A stretch of DNA of 64,000 nt from Micromonospora echinospora (GCF_014203425.1 NZ_JACHJC010000001.1:2418001-2482000), one strand, 5' to 3'; shown: positions 41,903 to 50,727, numbered from the stretch's first letter. The notes: generated from the letters alone by a model not told the origin. Numbers and translations are program-made.

Positions 41903-42805
41903 ATGTCGACCGACGCCGTCCTGCGCGAGCTGCTCGTCCGCCAGCTCGACCACTGGCTCCCCGCCGCGCTGCACCGGGCGCGGCGGGCCACGCTCGCGCT
42001 CGCGTACGCCGGAGGTGACGCCACCGGGGCGGAGGAGGCGTTGCGGGTGGTGGCCGAGTTCGCCGACCGGCTGCGGGGGCGGCGGCTGACCGTGCTGGTG
42101 GTGGCCGACGACGGCACCGACCTGGCGGTGCGGCTCGGCGCGGCCGAGGCCGCGCTGCCGGCCGACGTCGCCGTGCACCTGGTGCCCGGCGGGCCGGACC
42201 GGCTGCCGGTGGCGCTCAAGGCCGCGGGCGCGGCCGGCGCGCCGCTGCTCACAGTGGCCGACGGTGCCGAGCCGGACCCGGCCCTGCTGGCCGCCGCCGC
42301 GTCCGGCCGCCCGGCCGAGCTGCTGCTGGTCACCACGCCCGGCCGGTCGCTACGTCCGGCGCTGAGCGCCGCCGGGTTCCCGCTCGCCACCGAGGTCGAG
42401 CTGGTGCCCGAAGGAGACGGCCCGGCCCGGCTGCTCGGCTACGCCACCGGCTCCGACCGAGGGCTGGAGACGGTCAAGGAGGCGCTCTGGGCGGTCGACG
42501 AGTACGCCGGGGTGCGCTACCGCGACCCGGCCGACCCGCAGGGACGGCTGCTCGACATCTCGCTCGACCCGGAGCCCGGCCCGCTGCGCCGCGAGCTGCT
42601 GGCCGAGCTGGCCCGCTCCGGTCCGCGCCCGGTCACCGAGCTGCGCCGCTTCGCCACCACGGCGACCGTCTACCGGGCCGCCGACGCCAACCGGGCGCTG
42701 GCCTCGCTGCTCGCCTCCGGCGCGGTGACCCGCGATCCCGAGCACGGCCGGCTCGGCGGGGACGTGCTGATCAGCGCCGTCCCGCACGCTGGGTCATCTG
42801 CTTGA
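41903..42805 (+). CDS. Hypothetical protein with Rossmann-like N-half and helical/winged C-half
   Basis: 300 residues, no family recognised. The first about 150 residues alternate strands and helices (RRATLALAYAGG; RRLTVLVVADDGTDLAVRLG; VAVHLVPGG; PAELLLVTTPG) like a Rossmann or Toprim-like fold. From about 180 the sequence turns helical and winged-helix-like (RGLETVKEALWAVDEYAGVRYRDP; LRRELLAELARSGPRPVTELRRFATTATVYR). This pattern suggests a DNA-associated protein or an enzyme/regulator fusion. The 3' end overlaps the convergent potassium-channel gene by 35 bases. Confidence 0.65.
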   Translation: MSTDAVLRELLVRQLDHWLPAALHRARRATLALAYAGGDATGAEEALRVVAEFADRLRGRRLTVLVVADDGTDLAVRLGAAEAALPADVAVHLVPGGPDRLPVALKAAGAAGAPLLTVADGAEPDPALLAAAASGRPAELLLVTTPGRSLRPALSAAGFPLATEVELVPEGDGPARLLGYATGSDRGLETVKEALWAVDEYAGVRYRDPADPQGRLLDISLDPEPGPLRRELLAELARSGPRPVTELRRFATTATVYRAADANRALASLLASGAVTRDPEHGRLGGDVLISAVPHAGSSA

Positions 42806-43289
42806 CCACTATCGACGCTCCGGTGGCGACCACACCGATGCTGAACACCATCTGCGCGCACACCGCCACCCGGGCGATCTGCCCCTCGGCGTGCACGTCG
42901 CCGTAGCCGACAGTGGTGAGCGTCGCCAGCGCGAAGTAGAGCGCGTCGACCCGGGTCCGCAGACCGACGAACTCACCAGGCCGGGTGTTCGCCACCACGT
43001 AGTCGCCGAGTGCGAAGACCAGCAGCCCGGCGATCAGCGCGACCGCGAGCCGGGTCAGCGCGCGATCCTCGTCCCGGCCGGTCGGCTGGTCCTTGACGAG
43101 CTGTCGGCGGACCTGGCCGGTGACCAGGAACGCGATCACGGCCACCAGCACCACGGTGCCCGCCGAGCGCAGGAACAGCCGCAGGCCGTTCGGGTCGGCC
43201 GCGACCGGCACCAGGAAGTAGCCGACGAGCATGAGCAGGCAGGCCGCCACGGCCCGCCGTCGCATCCGCCGCAGGGACAGGTCCGCCAT
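42771..43289 (-). CDS. Two-TM-pore potassium channel
   Basis: 172 residues. Two N-terminal hydrophobic helices (AVAACLLMLVGYFLVPV; GTVVLVAVIAFLVTG) and a third (LTRLAVALIAGLLVFALGDYVV) precede the pore helix and selectivity filter ATLTTVGYGDVHAEG. The last helix (IARVAVCAQMVFSIGVVATGASIVV) lines the pore. TVGYGD is diagnostic of K+ selectivity. There is no RCK domain. The start at MADLSLRRM is chosen as the upstream in-frame sequence is Pro/Arg-rich and lacks a ribosome site. Confidence 0.88.
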   Translation of the reverse strand: MADLSLRRMRRRAVAACLLMLVGYFLVPVAADPNGLRLFLRSAGTVVLVAVIAFLVTGQVRRQLVKDQPTGRDEDRALTRLAVALIAGLLVFALGDYVVANTRPGEFVGLRTRVDALYFALATLTTVGYGDVHAEGQIARVAVCAQMVFSIGVVATGASIVVKQMTQRAGRR

Positions 43290-43400
43290 GCGGCGATTCT
43301 CCGGTCGCCGGGGCGCCGTGGTCGGCGGAACCGGAAAAGCCGGTACGGACGACGATCGGGGCGCCGGCCAGCCGCCGGCGCCCCGATTCACGTCCGGGTG

Positions 43401-43580
43401 TCAGGACGGGCTCTTGTCCTGCTTCCACGACAGCGGTCCCGGAAGGTCCACGCGGTGGGCGCGGGTGTTCGAGTTCCAGGACCAGCGGCCGATCTTGATG
43501 CTCCACGACGAGAAGCCGTTCTGGGTGAAGTGGAGGATCAGCGGCCCGTACTTCTTACGCTTGCGGAACTGGACGCCCAT
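43401..43580 (-). CDS. DUF4236-like small protein
   Basis: 59 residues from an ATG with GAAGGAGGC upstream. The beginning MGVQFRKRKKYGPLILHFTQNGFSSWSIKIGRWSWNSN, then VDLPGPLSW, follows the DUF4236 layout of basic start, beta strands and a final (L/V)PG-SW motif. Function is unknown. It stands alone between the channel gene and the sulfur operon. Confidence 0.75.
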   Translation of the reverse strand: MGVQFRKRKKYGPLILHFTQNGFSSWSIKIGRWSWNSNTRAHRVDLPGPLSWKQDKSPS

Positions 43581-43715
43581 CGGGGGTGCCTCCTTCGTCT
43601 CCCTGCCTCTGCAGTCGTCTGCATGCCTTCGCGGCATCGAACATGCCCGGATCGACGATTCGCGAAACCCTGCCCGGTCCGCTCTGGACGGTGGGGCTGC
43701 CGCCCGGCAAAATCT

Positions 43716-43730
43716 CTATCCAACGGGTAG
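43716..43730. promoter_or_regulatory. Candidate Rrf2-type operator ahead of the sulfur operon
   Basis: CTATCCAACGGGTAG is an inverted repeat (CTATCC and GGGTAG, one mismatch, 3-base centre) 115 bases before the leader peptide in an AT-rich promoter region. A cysteine-metabolism regulator of the Rrf2/CymR type, encoded at the far end of the operon, would be the expected binder. Resemblance only. Confidence 0.35.
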
Positions 43731-43844
43731 GTGTTAAGGAGTCGTAAATGCTGGTGGAGGCGGGTCGTAGCAAAGCCAGCGATGAAAGTCTCACTGAATG
43801 GAAGGGCATTGACCGGCGTGGAGAACGGTCGGCAGCATGAGGGC

Positions 43845-43922
43845 ATGTCGCAGCGGGACGAGCTTCTCCTCACCGCTCGCGTGCACGTCGACCTGGTCCG
43901 GCACGCGAGCGCGCTCTGTTGA
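43845..43922 (+). CDS. 25-residue leader peptide ending in Cys
   Basis: The peptide begins MSQRDELLLTARVHVDLVRH and ends ASALC before the stop. It belongs to the short 'putative leader peptides' found before actinobacterial sulfur-assimilation genes, which share an R-x-HVDL-x-R-x-AS-x-LC ending. The ATG is preceded by GAGGG. It ends 135 bases before the solute-binding-protein gene. Stalling at the terminal Cys codon when charged tRNA-Cys is scarce would sense cysteine supply; this mechanism is inferred for this copy. The family placement rests on the characteristic ending. Confidence 0.8.
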   Translation: MSQRDELLLTARVHVDLVRHASALC

Positions 43923-44057
43923 GCCGAGCGCTCGTCGTTCCCTCTCCGCCCGTCCGTTCCCGCAGCCGGCGCATCGTGGCCCGGCGCGGTACGGCGTGCT
44001 CCCCGGCCCCGCGCGGGCCCCCTCCACCGCATCGTGGACAGATCAGGAGACTCCGCC

Positions 44058-45086
44058 ATGCCCTCGACCCGATCACCGCGGCGTGCCCTCACCGCCGCCG
44101 TCGCCCTGCTCGCCCTCACCACCGCCACCGCGTGCGGCGCCGACGCCGCCGACGGCGCACAGACCAAGGAACTGCGCTACCAGGGTTCGGTCGGCCAGGT
44201 GACCCTCCCCGAACTCGCCGCCGACCTCGGCTACCTCGGCGACGTCACGCTCGACTGGATCGGCAACGTCACCGGCGGCCCGGCCGACATCCAGGCCACC
44301 GCCACCGGCCAGAGCGACTTCGGCGGCGCGTTCAACGGCGCGATCGTCAAGCTCCAGGCCGCGAACGCCCCGATCACCGCAGTCGTCAGCTACTACGGCT
44401 CCGACGCGCAGACGTTCCAGGGCTATTACGTGCTCGACGACAGCCCGATCCGCGGCCCGCGTGACCTGATCGGCAAGCGGGTCGGCATGAACACGCTCGG
44501 CGCGCACGCCGAGGCCGTCCTGCGTACCTGGCTGGCCCGGGGTGGCCTCACCGCCGCCGAGATCGGCAAGGTCGAGCTGGTCGCGCTGCCGCCGGTGAAC
44601 ACCGAGCAGTCGCTGCGCGCCCGGCAGATCGACGTCGCCGTGCTCGGCGGCGTGATCCGCGACAAGGCGGTCGCGAACGGCGGCATCCGCACCGTCTTCA
44701 CCGACTACGAACTGCTCGGCGCGTTCAGCGCCGGCAGCTACGTCTTCCGCGACGACTTCCTCACCCGTAACCCGGACACCGTCCGGACGTTCGTCACCGC
44801 GGTGGGCAAGGCGATCGAGTGGGCGCGCACCCAGCCGCGCGAGACGGTGGTGGCCCGGCTCAAGGCGATCATCGCCAAGCGCGGGCGCAACGAGGACACC
44901 ACGCTCGTGGAGTACTGGAAGTCCAGCGGCGTCGCCGGGACCGGCGGCCTCATCACCGACCGGGAGTTCGCCACCTGGATCGACTGGCTGGCCGACTCCG
45001 GCGAGCTCAAGGGCGAGCGGCCGAAGCCGTCCGACCTCTACACCAACCGGTTCAACGCCGCCGCGGCCACCGGCGGTGGCGCATGA
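44058..45086 (+). CDS. SsuA-like sulfonate/aromatic-sulfur ABC binding lipoprotein
   Basis: 342 residues from the ATG at 44058 (CAGGAGA upstream). Signal peptide with lipobox-like TATAC (Cys26). The body is a SsuA/TauA-type periplasmic-binding fold (LRYQGSVGQVTLPELAADLGYL; GQSDFGGAFNGAIVKLQAANAPI; LIGKRVGMNTLGAHAEAVLRTWLARGGL; RQIDVAVLGGVI). It would deliver organosulfur compounds to the permease. Its stop overlaps the ATPase start (ATGA). Confidence 0.9.
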   Translation: MPSTRSPRRALTAAVALLALTTATACGADAADGAQTKELRYQGSVGQVTLPELAADLGYLGDVTLDWIGNVTGGPADIQATATGQSDFGGAFNGAIVKLQAANAPITAVVSYYGSDAQTFQGYYVLDDSPIRGPRDLIGKRVGMNTLGAHAEAVLRTWLARGGLTAAEIGKVELVALPPVNTEQSLRARQIDVAVLGGVIRDKAVANGGIRTVFTDYELLGAFSAGSYVFRDDFLTRNPDTVRTFVTAVGKAIEWARTQPRETVVARLKAIIAKRGRNEDTTLVEYWKSSGVAGTGGLITDREFATWIDWLADSGELKGERPKPSDLYTNRFNAAAATGGGA

Positions 45087-45898
45087 GCACCGACAAAATC
45101 CGCTTCGACCGGGTGCGCAAGGTCTTCCCGGGCCGGCGTGGCGGCGGCGCGGTCACCGCGCTCGACAACCTCACCCTCGGGGTACGCCCCGGCGAGTTCC
45201 TCGTCGTCGTCGGCCCCAGCGGCTGCGGCAAGTCCACCCTGCTCGACCTGCTCGGCGGGCTGGCCACCCCGACGGCCGGGCAGGTGCTCGTCGACAGCCG
45301 CCCGGTCACCGGGCCGGGCCTGGACCGGGGCATCGTCTTCCAGCAGTACGCGCTGCTGCCCTGGCGCACCGCCGCCGGCAACGTCGCGTTCGGACTGGAG
45401 GCCAAGGGCCTGCCCCGCGCCGAGCGCGCCGACCTGGTCGCGTACCACCTCGACCTGGTCGGGCTGACCGGCTTCGCCGACCGCTACCCGCACGAGCTGT
45501 CCGGCGGCATGAAGCAGCGCGTCGCCATCGCCCGCAGTCTCGCGTACGACCCGGACGTGCTGCTGATGGACGAGCCGTTCGCCGCGCTGGACGCGCAGAC
45601 CCGCGACTCGCTCCAGGACGAGCTGGTGCGGATCTGGCAGGCCACCGGCAAGACCGTCGTGTTCATCACGCACGGCATCGACGAAGCCGTGCACCTCGGT
45701 CAGCGGGTCGCCGTGATGACGTCCCGGCCCGGCCGGATCAAGCAGGTCATCGACATCGAGCTGGGCGACCGGGAGGCCGAGGAGGACGTCCGCTCCACCG
45801 ACGCGTTCCGCCACCACCGGCACCAGATCTGGACGCTGCTGCGCGACGAGGTCCGCGCCGCGCAGTCCGCCGTACGCGAGGAGGCCCGCGTTGGTTGA
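45083..45898 (+). CDS. SsuB-like ABC transporter ATPase
   Basis: 271 residues. Walker A GPSGCGKST, Q-loop VFQQYALLPW, signature LSGGMKQRVAIARSL, Walker B VLLMDEPFAALD and H-loop VVFITHGIDEA are all intact, as in the nitrate/sulfonate/taurine importer class. It powers the neighbouring SsuC-like permease at the inner face of the membrane. Four-base overlap with the binding-protein gene and eight-base overlap with the permease gene. Confidence 0.95.
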   Translation: MSTDKIRFDRVRKVFPGRRGGGAVTALDNLTLGVRPGEFLVVVGPSGCGKSTLLDLLGGLATPTAGQVLVDSRPVTGPGLDRGIVFQQYALLPWRTAAGNVAFGLEAKGLPRAERADLVAYHLDLVGLTGFADRYPHELSGGMKQRVAIARSLAYDPDVLLMDEPFAALDAQTRDSLQDELVRIWQATGKTVVFITHGIDEAVHLGQRVAVMTSRPGRIKQVIDIELGDREAEEDVRSTDAFRHHRHQIWTLLRDEVRAAQSAVREEARVG

Positions 45899-46742
45899 CG
45901 TCGCCGCACCGCCGGCCCGGCCGGTGGCCGCCCCACCCGCCCCGGCCGTCGCGCCCCGCCGGCCCGGACGCCTGCTCGGCCTCGGCGGCCGGGCGCTGCA
46001 CCGCAGCGCCGCGCTGCTGACGCTGGCCGCGATCTGGGAGACCGCGCCCCGCGCCGGGCTGGTCGACCGGGTCTTCCTGCCGCCGCTGTCCGAGGTGCTC
46101 GCCGCCTGGTGGGAACTGCTGCGCAGCGGGCAGCTCGCCGACCACGTCGGCGCCAGCGGAACCCGGTCGCTCACCGGCTTGGCGCTCGCGGTGGTCACCG
46201 CCATTCCGCTCGGCCTGCTGATCGGCTGGTACCGGCCGCTCGCGGACCTGCTCAGCCCGCTGCTGGAGGTGTTCCGCAACACCGCCGCGCTGGCACTGCT
46301 GCCGGTCTTCGTGCTCATCCTCGGGCTCGGTGAGACCTCGAAGATCGCCCTGGTGGTCTACGCCTGCTCCTGGCCGATCCTGCTCAACACCATCGCCGGC
46401 GTGAAGGGCGTCGACCCGCTGCTGATCCGCTCGGCCCGCTCGATGGGGCTGAACCACCTGCGGCTGTTCCAGAAGGTGATCCTGCCGGCGGCCGTGCCCA
46501 CGGTGTTCACCGGCGTCCGGCTCGCCGGGGCGTACTCGATCCTGGTGCTCGTCGCCGCCGAGATGGTCGGCGCGAAGGCCGGGCTCGGCTACCTCGTGAA
46601 CTACGCGCAGTACAACTTCGCGATCCCCGACATGTACGCCGGGATCATCACCATCTCCGCCATCGGGCTGGTGGTCAACCAGCTCCTCGTCGCCGGGGAA
46701 CGTCGCTTCTCCACCTGGCGCGTCGACGTCACCACCGTCTGA
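45891..46742 (+). CDS. SsuC-like ABC transporter permease
   Basis: 283 residues, TTG start with GAGGAGG 8 bases upstream, overlapping the ATPase gene by 8 bases. Six membrane spans; the EAA loop reads LLIRSARSMGLNHLRLFQKVILPAAVPTVFTGVRL. An Ala/Pro-rich cytoplasmic head of 30 residues precedes the first helix. Family: BPD-type permease of sulfonate/nitrate/taurine importers. Confidence 0.94.
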   Translation: MVDVAAPPARPVAAPPAPAVAPRRPGRLLGLGGRALHRSAALLTLAAIWETAPRAGLVDRVFLPPLSEVLAAWWELLRSGQLADHVGASGTRSLTGLALAVVTAIPLGLLIGWYRPLADLLSPLLEVFRNTAALALLPVFVLILGLGETSKIALVVYACSWPILLNTIAGVKGVDPLLIRSARSMGLNHLRLFQKVILPAAVPTVFTGVRLAGAYSILVLVAAEMVGAKAGLGYLVNYAQYNFAIPDMYAGIITISAIGLVVNQLLVAGERRFSTWRVDVTTV

Positions 46743-46753
46743 GAGGAACCGCC

Positions 46754-48088
46754 ATGTCCCGGACCCTGCACCTCAACGCCTTCCTGATGGGTGTCGGCCA
46801 CCACGAGGCGGCCTGGCGGCACCCGCGCGCCGACCCGAGCCGCCTCGCCGACGTACGCCACTTCCAGGAACTGGCCCGTATCGCCGAGCGGGGCACGCTC
46901 GACTCGGTGTTCCTCGCCGACGGGCTCGCCGTCGGACCGGCCGTACGCCACAACATCCAGGCCGTCTTCGAGCCCATCACGCTGCTCGCCGCGATCGCCA
47001 CCGCGACCGAGCACATCGGCCTGATCGCCACCGCCTCCACCACGTACACCGAACCGTTCAACCTGGCCCGCGCGTTCGCCTCGCTGGACCACCTCAGCGG
47101 TGGCCGGGCCGGCTGGAACATCGTCACCTCCGCCCAGGCCCGGGAGGCCCGCAACTTCAACCTCGACGACCACCCGGCGCACGCCGACCGCTACCGTCGG
47201 GCCGCCGAGTACGTCGACGTGGCGATCAAGCTCTGGGACAGCTGGGAGGACGACGCGCTGGTCCTGGACACCGCCGCGGGCGTCTTCGCCGACACCGCCC
47301 GGGTGCACGAGATCGACCACGCCGGGGAGCGGTTCCGGGTCCGCGGACCGCTGAACACGCCCCGCCCGCCGCAGGGCCGGCCGCTGCTGGTGCAGGCCGG
47401 CTCGTCCGCCGACGGGATCGCGTTCGCCGCCCGGTACGCCGAGGCCGTGTTCACCGCCCAGCAGACGCTCGCCGGCGGCCAGGCGTTCTACAGCGCGTTG
47501 AAACGGGCCACCGCCGACGCCGGGCGTGATCCGGAACTGGTCAAGGTGCTGCCCGGTATCGCGCCGGTCATCGGGGGTACGGAGAAGGAGGCCCGCGACC
47601 TCGCCGACGAACTGGAGGCCCTGATCGTGCCCGAGCACGCTCTCGCCCAGCTCTCCGGCATGACCGGGCTCGACCTGACCGGGCTGCCGCTGGACGGCCC
47701 GCTGCCGGACCTGCCCGACGCCGGCGCCGTGCAGTCCCACCAGAGCCGCTACCAGCTCGTCGTCGAGCTGGCCCGGCGGGAACGGCTCACCCTGCGGCAG
47801 CTCATCGGCCGTCTCGGCGGCGGACGCGGGCACCGCGTCGTGGTCGGTACCCCGGAACAGATCGCCGACCAGATCGAGCTCTGGTTCACCCAGGGCGCCG
47901 CCGACGGCTTCAACGTCATGCCACCGCTGCTACCCGACGGACTGGAGGACTTCGTGGACCACGTCGTACCACTGCTGCGCCGGCGCGGGCTGTTCCGGTC
48001 CGCGTACACCGGGCGTACCCTGCGCGAGCACTACGGCCTGCCCCGGCCGGCCAGCGCCTACGCGACCCGTGAGCTGGTGGCGTCGTGA
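46754..48088 (+). CDS. NtaA/SnaA/DszA-family FMN-dependent monooxygenase
   Basis: 444-residue luciferase-fold enzyme of the nitrilotriacetate/pristinamycin/desulfurisation group. Family blocks are LHLNAFLMGVGHHEAAWRHP, IAERGTLDSVFLADGLAVG, HLSGGRAGWNIVTSAQAREARNF, and ADGFNVMPPLLPDGLEDFVDHVVPLLRRRGLF. It needs FMNH2 from a partner reductase, supplied by the next gene. In a sulfur operon it should cleave C-S or sulfone/sulfonate bonds of imported compounds. GAGAGGAACCGCC precedes the ATG. Confidence 0.93.
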   Translation: MSRTLHLNAFLMGVGHHEAAWRHPRADPSRLADVRHFQELARIAERGTLDSVFLADGLAVGPAVRHNIQAVFEPITLLAAIATATEHIGLIATASTTYTEPFNLARAFASLDHLSGGRAGWNIVTSAQAREARNFNLDDHPAHADRYRRAAEYVDVAIKLWDSWEDDALVLDTAAGVFADTARVHEIDHAGERFRVRGPLNTPRPPQGRPLLVQAGSSADGIAFAARYAEAVFTAQQTLAGGQAFYSALKRATADAGRDPELVKVLPGIAPVIGGTEKEARDLADELEALIVPEHALAQLSGMTGLDLTGLPLDGPLPDLPDAGAVQSHQSRYQLVVELARRERLTLRQLIGRLGGGRGHRVVVGTPEQIADQIELWFTQGAADGFNVMPPLLPDGLEDFVDHVVPLLRRRGLFRSAYTGRTLREHYGLPRPASAYATRELVAS

Positions 48089-48648
48089 CCACAGTGGACC
48101 GGCCCGGCGCCGGAACCGTCGAGCTGCGCCCGGTCGACGTCGACTCGTTCCGCGGCCTGCTGCGCCGCCAGGCGTCCACCGTCACCGTGGTCACCACCCC
48201 CGGCCTGCGCGGCAACCGGATCCGGCCGGACCTGCCGCCGGCCGGCTTCACCGCCACCTCGTTCACCTCTGTGTCGCTCGACCCGCCGCTGGTCTCGGTG
48301 TGCCTGGGCCGCGCGTCGTCGAGCTGGCCCACAGTCGAGCAGGCCGAGCACGTCGCCGTGCACCTGCTCGCCTCCGGCCAGCAGGAGATCGCGCAGATCT
48401 TCGCCACCAGCGGCATCGACCGGTTCAGCGCCCACCCGGGCTGGACCACCGGACCGTTCGGCGTGCCGCTGATCGGCGACGCGCTCGCCGTGCTGCTGTG
48501 CCGGGTGGTCCGCCGGATCGAGGCCGGCGACCACACCATCCTGCTCGGCGAGCCGCTCGCGCTCGGCGCGGGCGAGGACGGCGACCCGCTGCTGCACCAC
48601 CGGGGCAGCTACACCACCACGCTCGGCGACTGGTCCGAGGCGTGGTGA
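48085..48648 (+). CDS. Flavin reductase of the monooxygenase system
   Basis: 187 residues of the HpaC/DszD-type flavin reductase family: VDSFRGLLRRQASTVTVVTT, GFTATSFTSVSLDPPLVSVCLGR, HLLASGQQEIAQIFA, and a late GEPLALGAGEDGDPLLHHRGSY. It reduces FMN with NAD(P)H and hands it to the preceding monooxygenase. GTG start with a 4-base overlap on each side, so it is tightly coupled to its neighbours. Confidence 0.93.
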   Translation: MTTVDRPGAGTVELRPVDVDSFRGLLRRQASTVTVVTTPGLRGNRIRPDLPPAGFTATSFTSVSLDPPLVSVCLGRASSSWPTVEQAEHVAVHLLASGQQEIAQIFATSGIDRFSAHPGWTTGPFGVPLIGDALAVLLCRVVRRIEAGDHTILLGEPLALGAGEDGDPLLHHRGSYTTTLGDWSEAW

Positions 48649-49256
48649 CCGCCGCCGCCGACGAGCTGATCGCACTGGACCGGGCCGCCCAGGACCTGCT
48701 GTTCCGGGCGGCCCGCACGGCAAACGCGTTCACCGACGAGCCGGTCGGCGACGAGCAGGTCCGCGCCGTCCACGACCTGGTCCGGTACGGCCCGACAGCG
48801 ATGAACGCCCAGCCGCTGCGGGTGCTGCTGCTGCGCTCGGCGGCGGCCCGGGCGCGGCTGCTGCCCTACGTCAGCGCCGGCAACCGGGACAAGACGGCAG
48901 CCGCGCCGCTGACCGCCGTGCTCGCCGCCGACGTGAACTGGCACGACCGGCTGCCCGAGCTGTTCCCGCACCGGCCCGGCGCGCGGGACTGGTTCACCGG
49001 CGACCCGGCCGGGCGGGAGGCGCAGGCCCGGTTCAACGCCGCGCTCCAGATCGGCTACCTGCTGGTCGGGGTACGCGCCGCCGGGCTGGCCGCCGGGCCG
49101 ATGGCCGGATTCGACGCGGCCGGCGTGGAACGGGAGTTCTTCCCCGACGGGCAGCACCGGGTGCTGCTGCTGATGAACATCGGCCGCCCGGCGCCGGACG
49201 CCTGGCGGGAACGGCTGCCGCGCCTGCCCTACGAGGAGGTGGTCAGCACGCTGTGA
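48645..49256 (+). CDS. RutE/HadB-like nitroreductase
   Basis: 203 residues of the nitroreductase fold, closest in pattern to malonic-semialdehyde-reductase RutE: LLFRAARTANAFTDEPVGDEQVRAVHDLVRYGPTAMNAQPLRVLLL, GYLLVGVRAAGLAAGPMAGFDAAGVEREFF. It binds FMN and reduces small aldehydes, quinones or enones. Within this operon it may detoxify a carbonyl product of desulfurisation. Start in GTGA overlap with the flavin reductase; the stop directly abuts the convergent Rrf2 stop. Confidence 0.88.
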   Translation: MTAAADELIALDRAAQDLLFRAARTANAFTDEPVGDEQVRAVHDLVRYGPTAMNAQPLRVLLLRSAAARARLLPYVSAGNRDKTAAAPLTAVLAADVNWHDRLPELFPHRPGARDWFTGDPAGREAQARFNAALQIGYLLVGVRAAGLAAGPMAGFDAAGVEREFFPDGQHRVLLLMNIGRPAPDAWRERLPRLPYEEVVSTL

Positions 49257-49712
49257 TCAGCGCGGCTCCCACGCGTCCGGCTGGGCGGTCAGCTTGCGCA
49301 CGTGCGCCGGCAGCCGGCCGCTGACCAGCTCGTCCAGGCTCACCTCGTCGACCACCCGGCGCACCGAGGCGCGTACCGCCACCCAGAGACGGGGCAGGTT
49401 CTCCGCCGCGCCCTCGTACCGGGTCTCCTCCGGGCGCAGCCCGCGTACCCCGGCGAGCGGACCGTCGACGGCGCGCAACACGTGCCCGATGGTGATCTCG
49501 CGCGGCGGCCGGGCCAGCGTGTACCCGCCCTCGGCGCCGCGCTGGGCCCGGACGATCCCGGACCGGCGCAGGTCGGCCAGGACCGCCTCGAGGAACTTGC
49601 GGGGCATGTCCTGCTCCGCCGCGATGACCTGGGTGGACAGCAGGGTGGGGTACGCGGTGGCCAGGCTCAGGGCTGCCCGTACCGCGTAGTCGCCGCGCGC
49701 GGAGATCTGCAC
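49257..49712 (-). CDS. Rrf2-family regulator without Fe-S cysteines
   Basis: 151 residues with the Rrf2 winged helix (ISARGDYAVRAALSLATAY; MPRKFLEAVLADLRRSGIVRAQRGAEGGYTLARPPREITIGHVLRAVDGPL). It contains no Cys, so it cannot carry the Fe-S cluster of IscR or NsrR and is more like CymR, the cysteine-metabolism repressor. Its position at the end of the sulfur operon supports this. It lies 7 bases after the AraC gene and is probably co-transcribed with it. Confidence 0.9.
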   Translation of the reverse strand: MQISARGDYAVRAALSLATAYPTLLSTQVIAAEQDMPRKFLEAVLADLRRSGIVRAQRGAEGGYTLARPPREITIGHVLRAVDGPLAGVRGLRPEETRYEGAAENLPRLWVAVRASVRRVVDEVSLDELVSGRLPAHVRKLTAQPDAWEPR

Positions 49713-49719
49713 AGTGCCA

Positions 49720-50634
49720 TCATGCCTGGCCGGTGGGCGCGGGGGAGTCGGCGGGCGGCCGGGGTCGCACCAGACGGACGGGCAGCGGGCGTTCCCGGTT
49801 GGCCCGGAACGTCCCCGGGCTCACCCCGACCTCCCGGGTGAAGAAGCGGCCGAAGTTCGTCGGCTCGGGAAAACCCAGGTCACGGCCGATCCGGGCGATC
49901 GACTCGTCGGTGGCGGCGAGCAGCCGGCACGCCTGCAACGCGACCCGCTCGTCGATGACCTGCTTGGCGCTGCGCCCGGTCACCGCCAGGCAGGCCCGGG
50001 TCAGGGTACGCACCGAACAGCCCAGCTGGGCGGCGTAGTCCTCCACCCGGCGGGTGTGCCGGTAGCCGCGCTCCACCTCGCGGCACAGCCGCCGGAACGT
50101 GTCGGTCTCGGCCCGCGGCGCGGACCCCTTCTCCGGATGCGGCAGCAGGCTGAGCCGCAGCAGCAGCACCGCGAGCTGGTGCCGCAGCAGCGCCGCGGCG
50201 GGAGGCACCATCGCGTGCCGTTCCGCGTCCACAGCCAGCTGGCTGACCTCGCTGATCACCGCGTCCTCGTCCTCGCCGGCGAGCTGGCGGTGGGCGGGCA
50301 CCGCGTCCGGGTCGACGTCGAGGCCGGCCAGCGCGTCCGGCCGCCAGCTCACCACAGTCGCGTCGAGCTGCGCGCCGACGCACCGCAACACCTGACCGGG
50401 GTACGCGCGCAGCAACGTGCCGGGCCGGCATGGCACCGGCCGGAAGTCCAGCTCGGCAGTGCCGTGACCGTGGGTGACCAGGATCAGCACGTCGCGGTCG
50501 AGCAGGACCGGCCGGGGCCAGCCGGGCTCGGCGGCGAGGTCGTCGAGCGCGCCGGTGAGGATCTCGTCGGCGCCGGGGCGCGACTCCGGCGGGCCGGTGC
50601 GGGTGGCCGGGGAGGGCTGACCGGTAGTGACCAT
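49720..50634 (-). CDS. AraC-family transcriptional regulator
   Basis: 304 residues from the ATG at 50634. The C-terminal double helix-turn-helix reads YAAQLGCSVRTLTRACLAVTGRSAKQVIDERVALQACRLLAATDESIARIGRDLGFPEPTNFGRFFTREVGVSPGTFR. The N-terminal cupin-like sensor has DRDVLILVTHGHGTAELDFRPVPCRPGTLLRAYPGQV. It is divergent from the SDR gene with 151 bases between, and may control it and the following rrf2 gene. Ligand unknown. Confidence 0.9.
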   Translation of the reverse strand: MVTTGQPSPATRTGPPESRPGADEILTGALDDLAAEPGWPRPVLLDRDVLILVTHGHGTAELDFRPVPCRPGTLLRAYPGQVLRCVGAQLDATVVSWRPDALAGLDVDPDAVPAHRQLAGEDEDAVISEVSQLAVDAERHAMVPPAAALLRHQLAVLLLRLSLLPHPEKGSAPRAETDTFRRLCREVERGYRHTRRVEDYAAQLGCSVRTLTRACLAVTGRSAKQVIDERVALQACRLLAATDESIARIGRDLGFPEPTNFGRFFTREVGVSPGTFRANRERPLPVRLVRPRPPADSPAPTGQA

Positions 50635-50727
50635 CACCCCGACGGTAACCGGCCCGGCCGCACGTTGCATCTCGACGCTTCCGCCCGCACGGACCGGTCT
50701 TGTCGGCACGTACGGCGGACCGTTACG

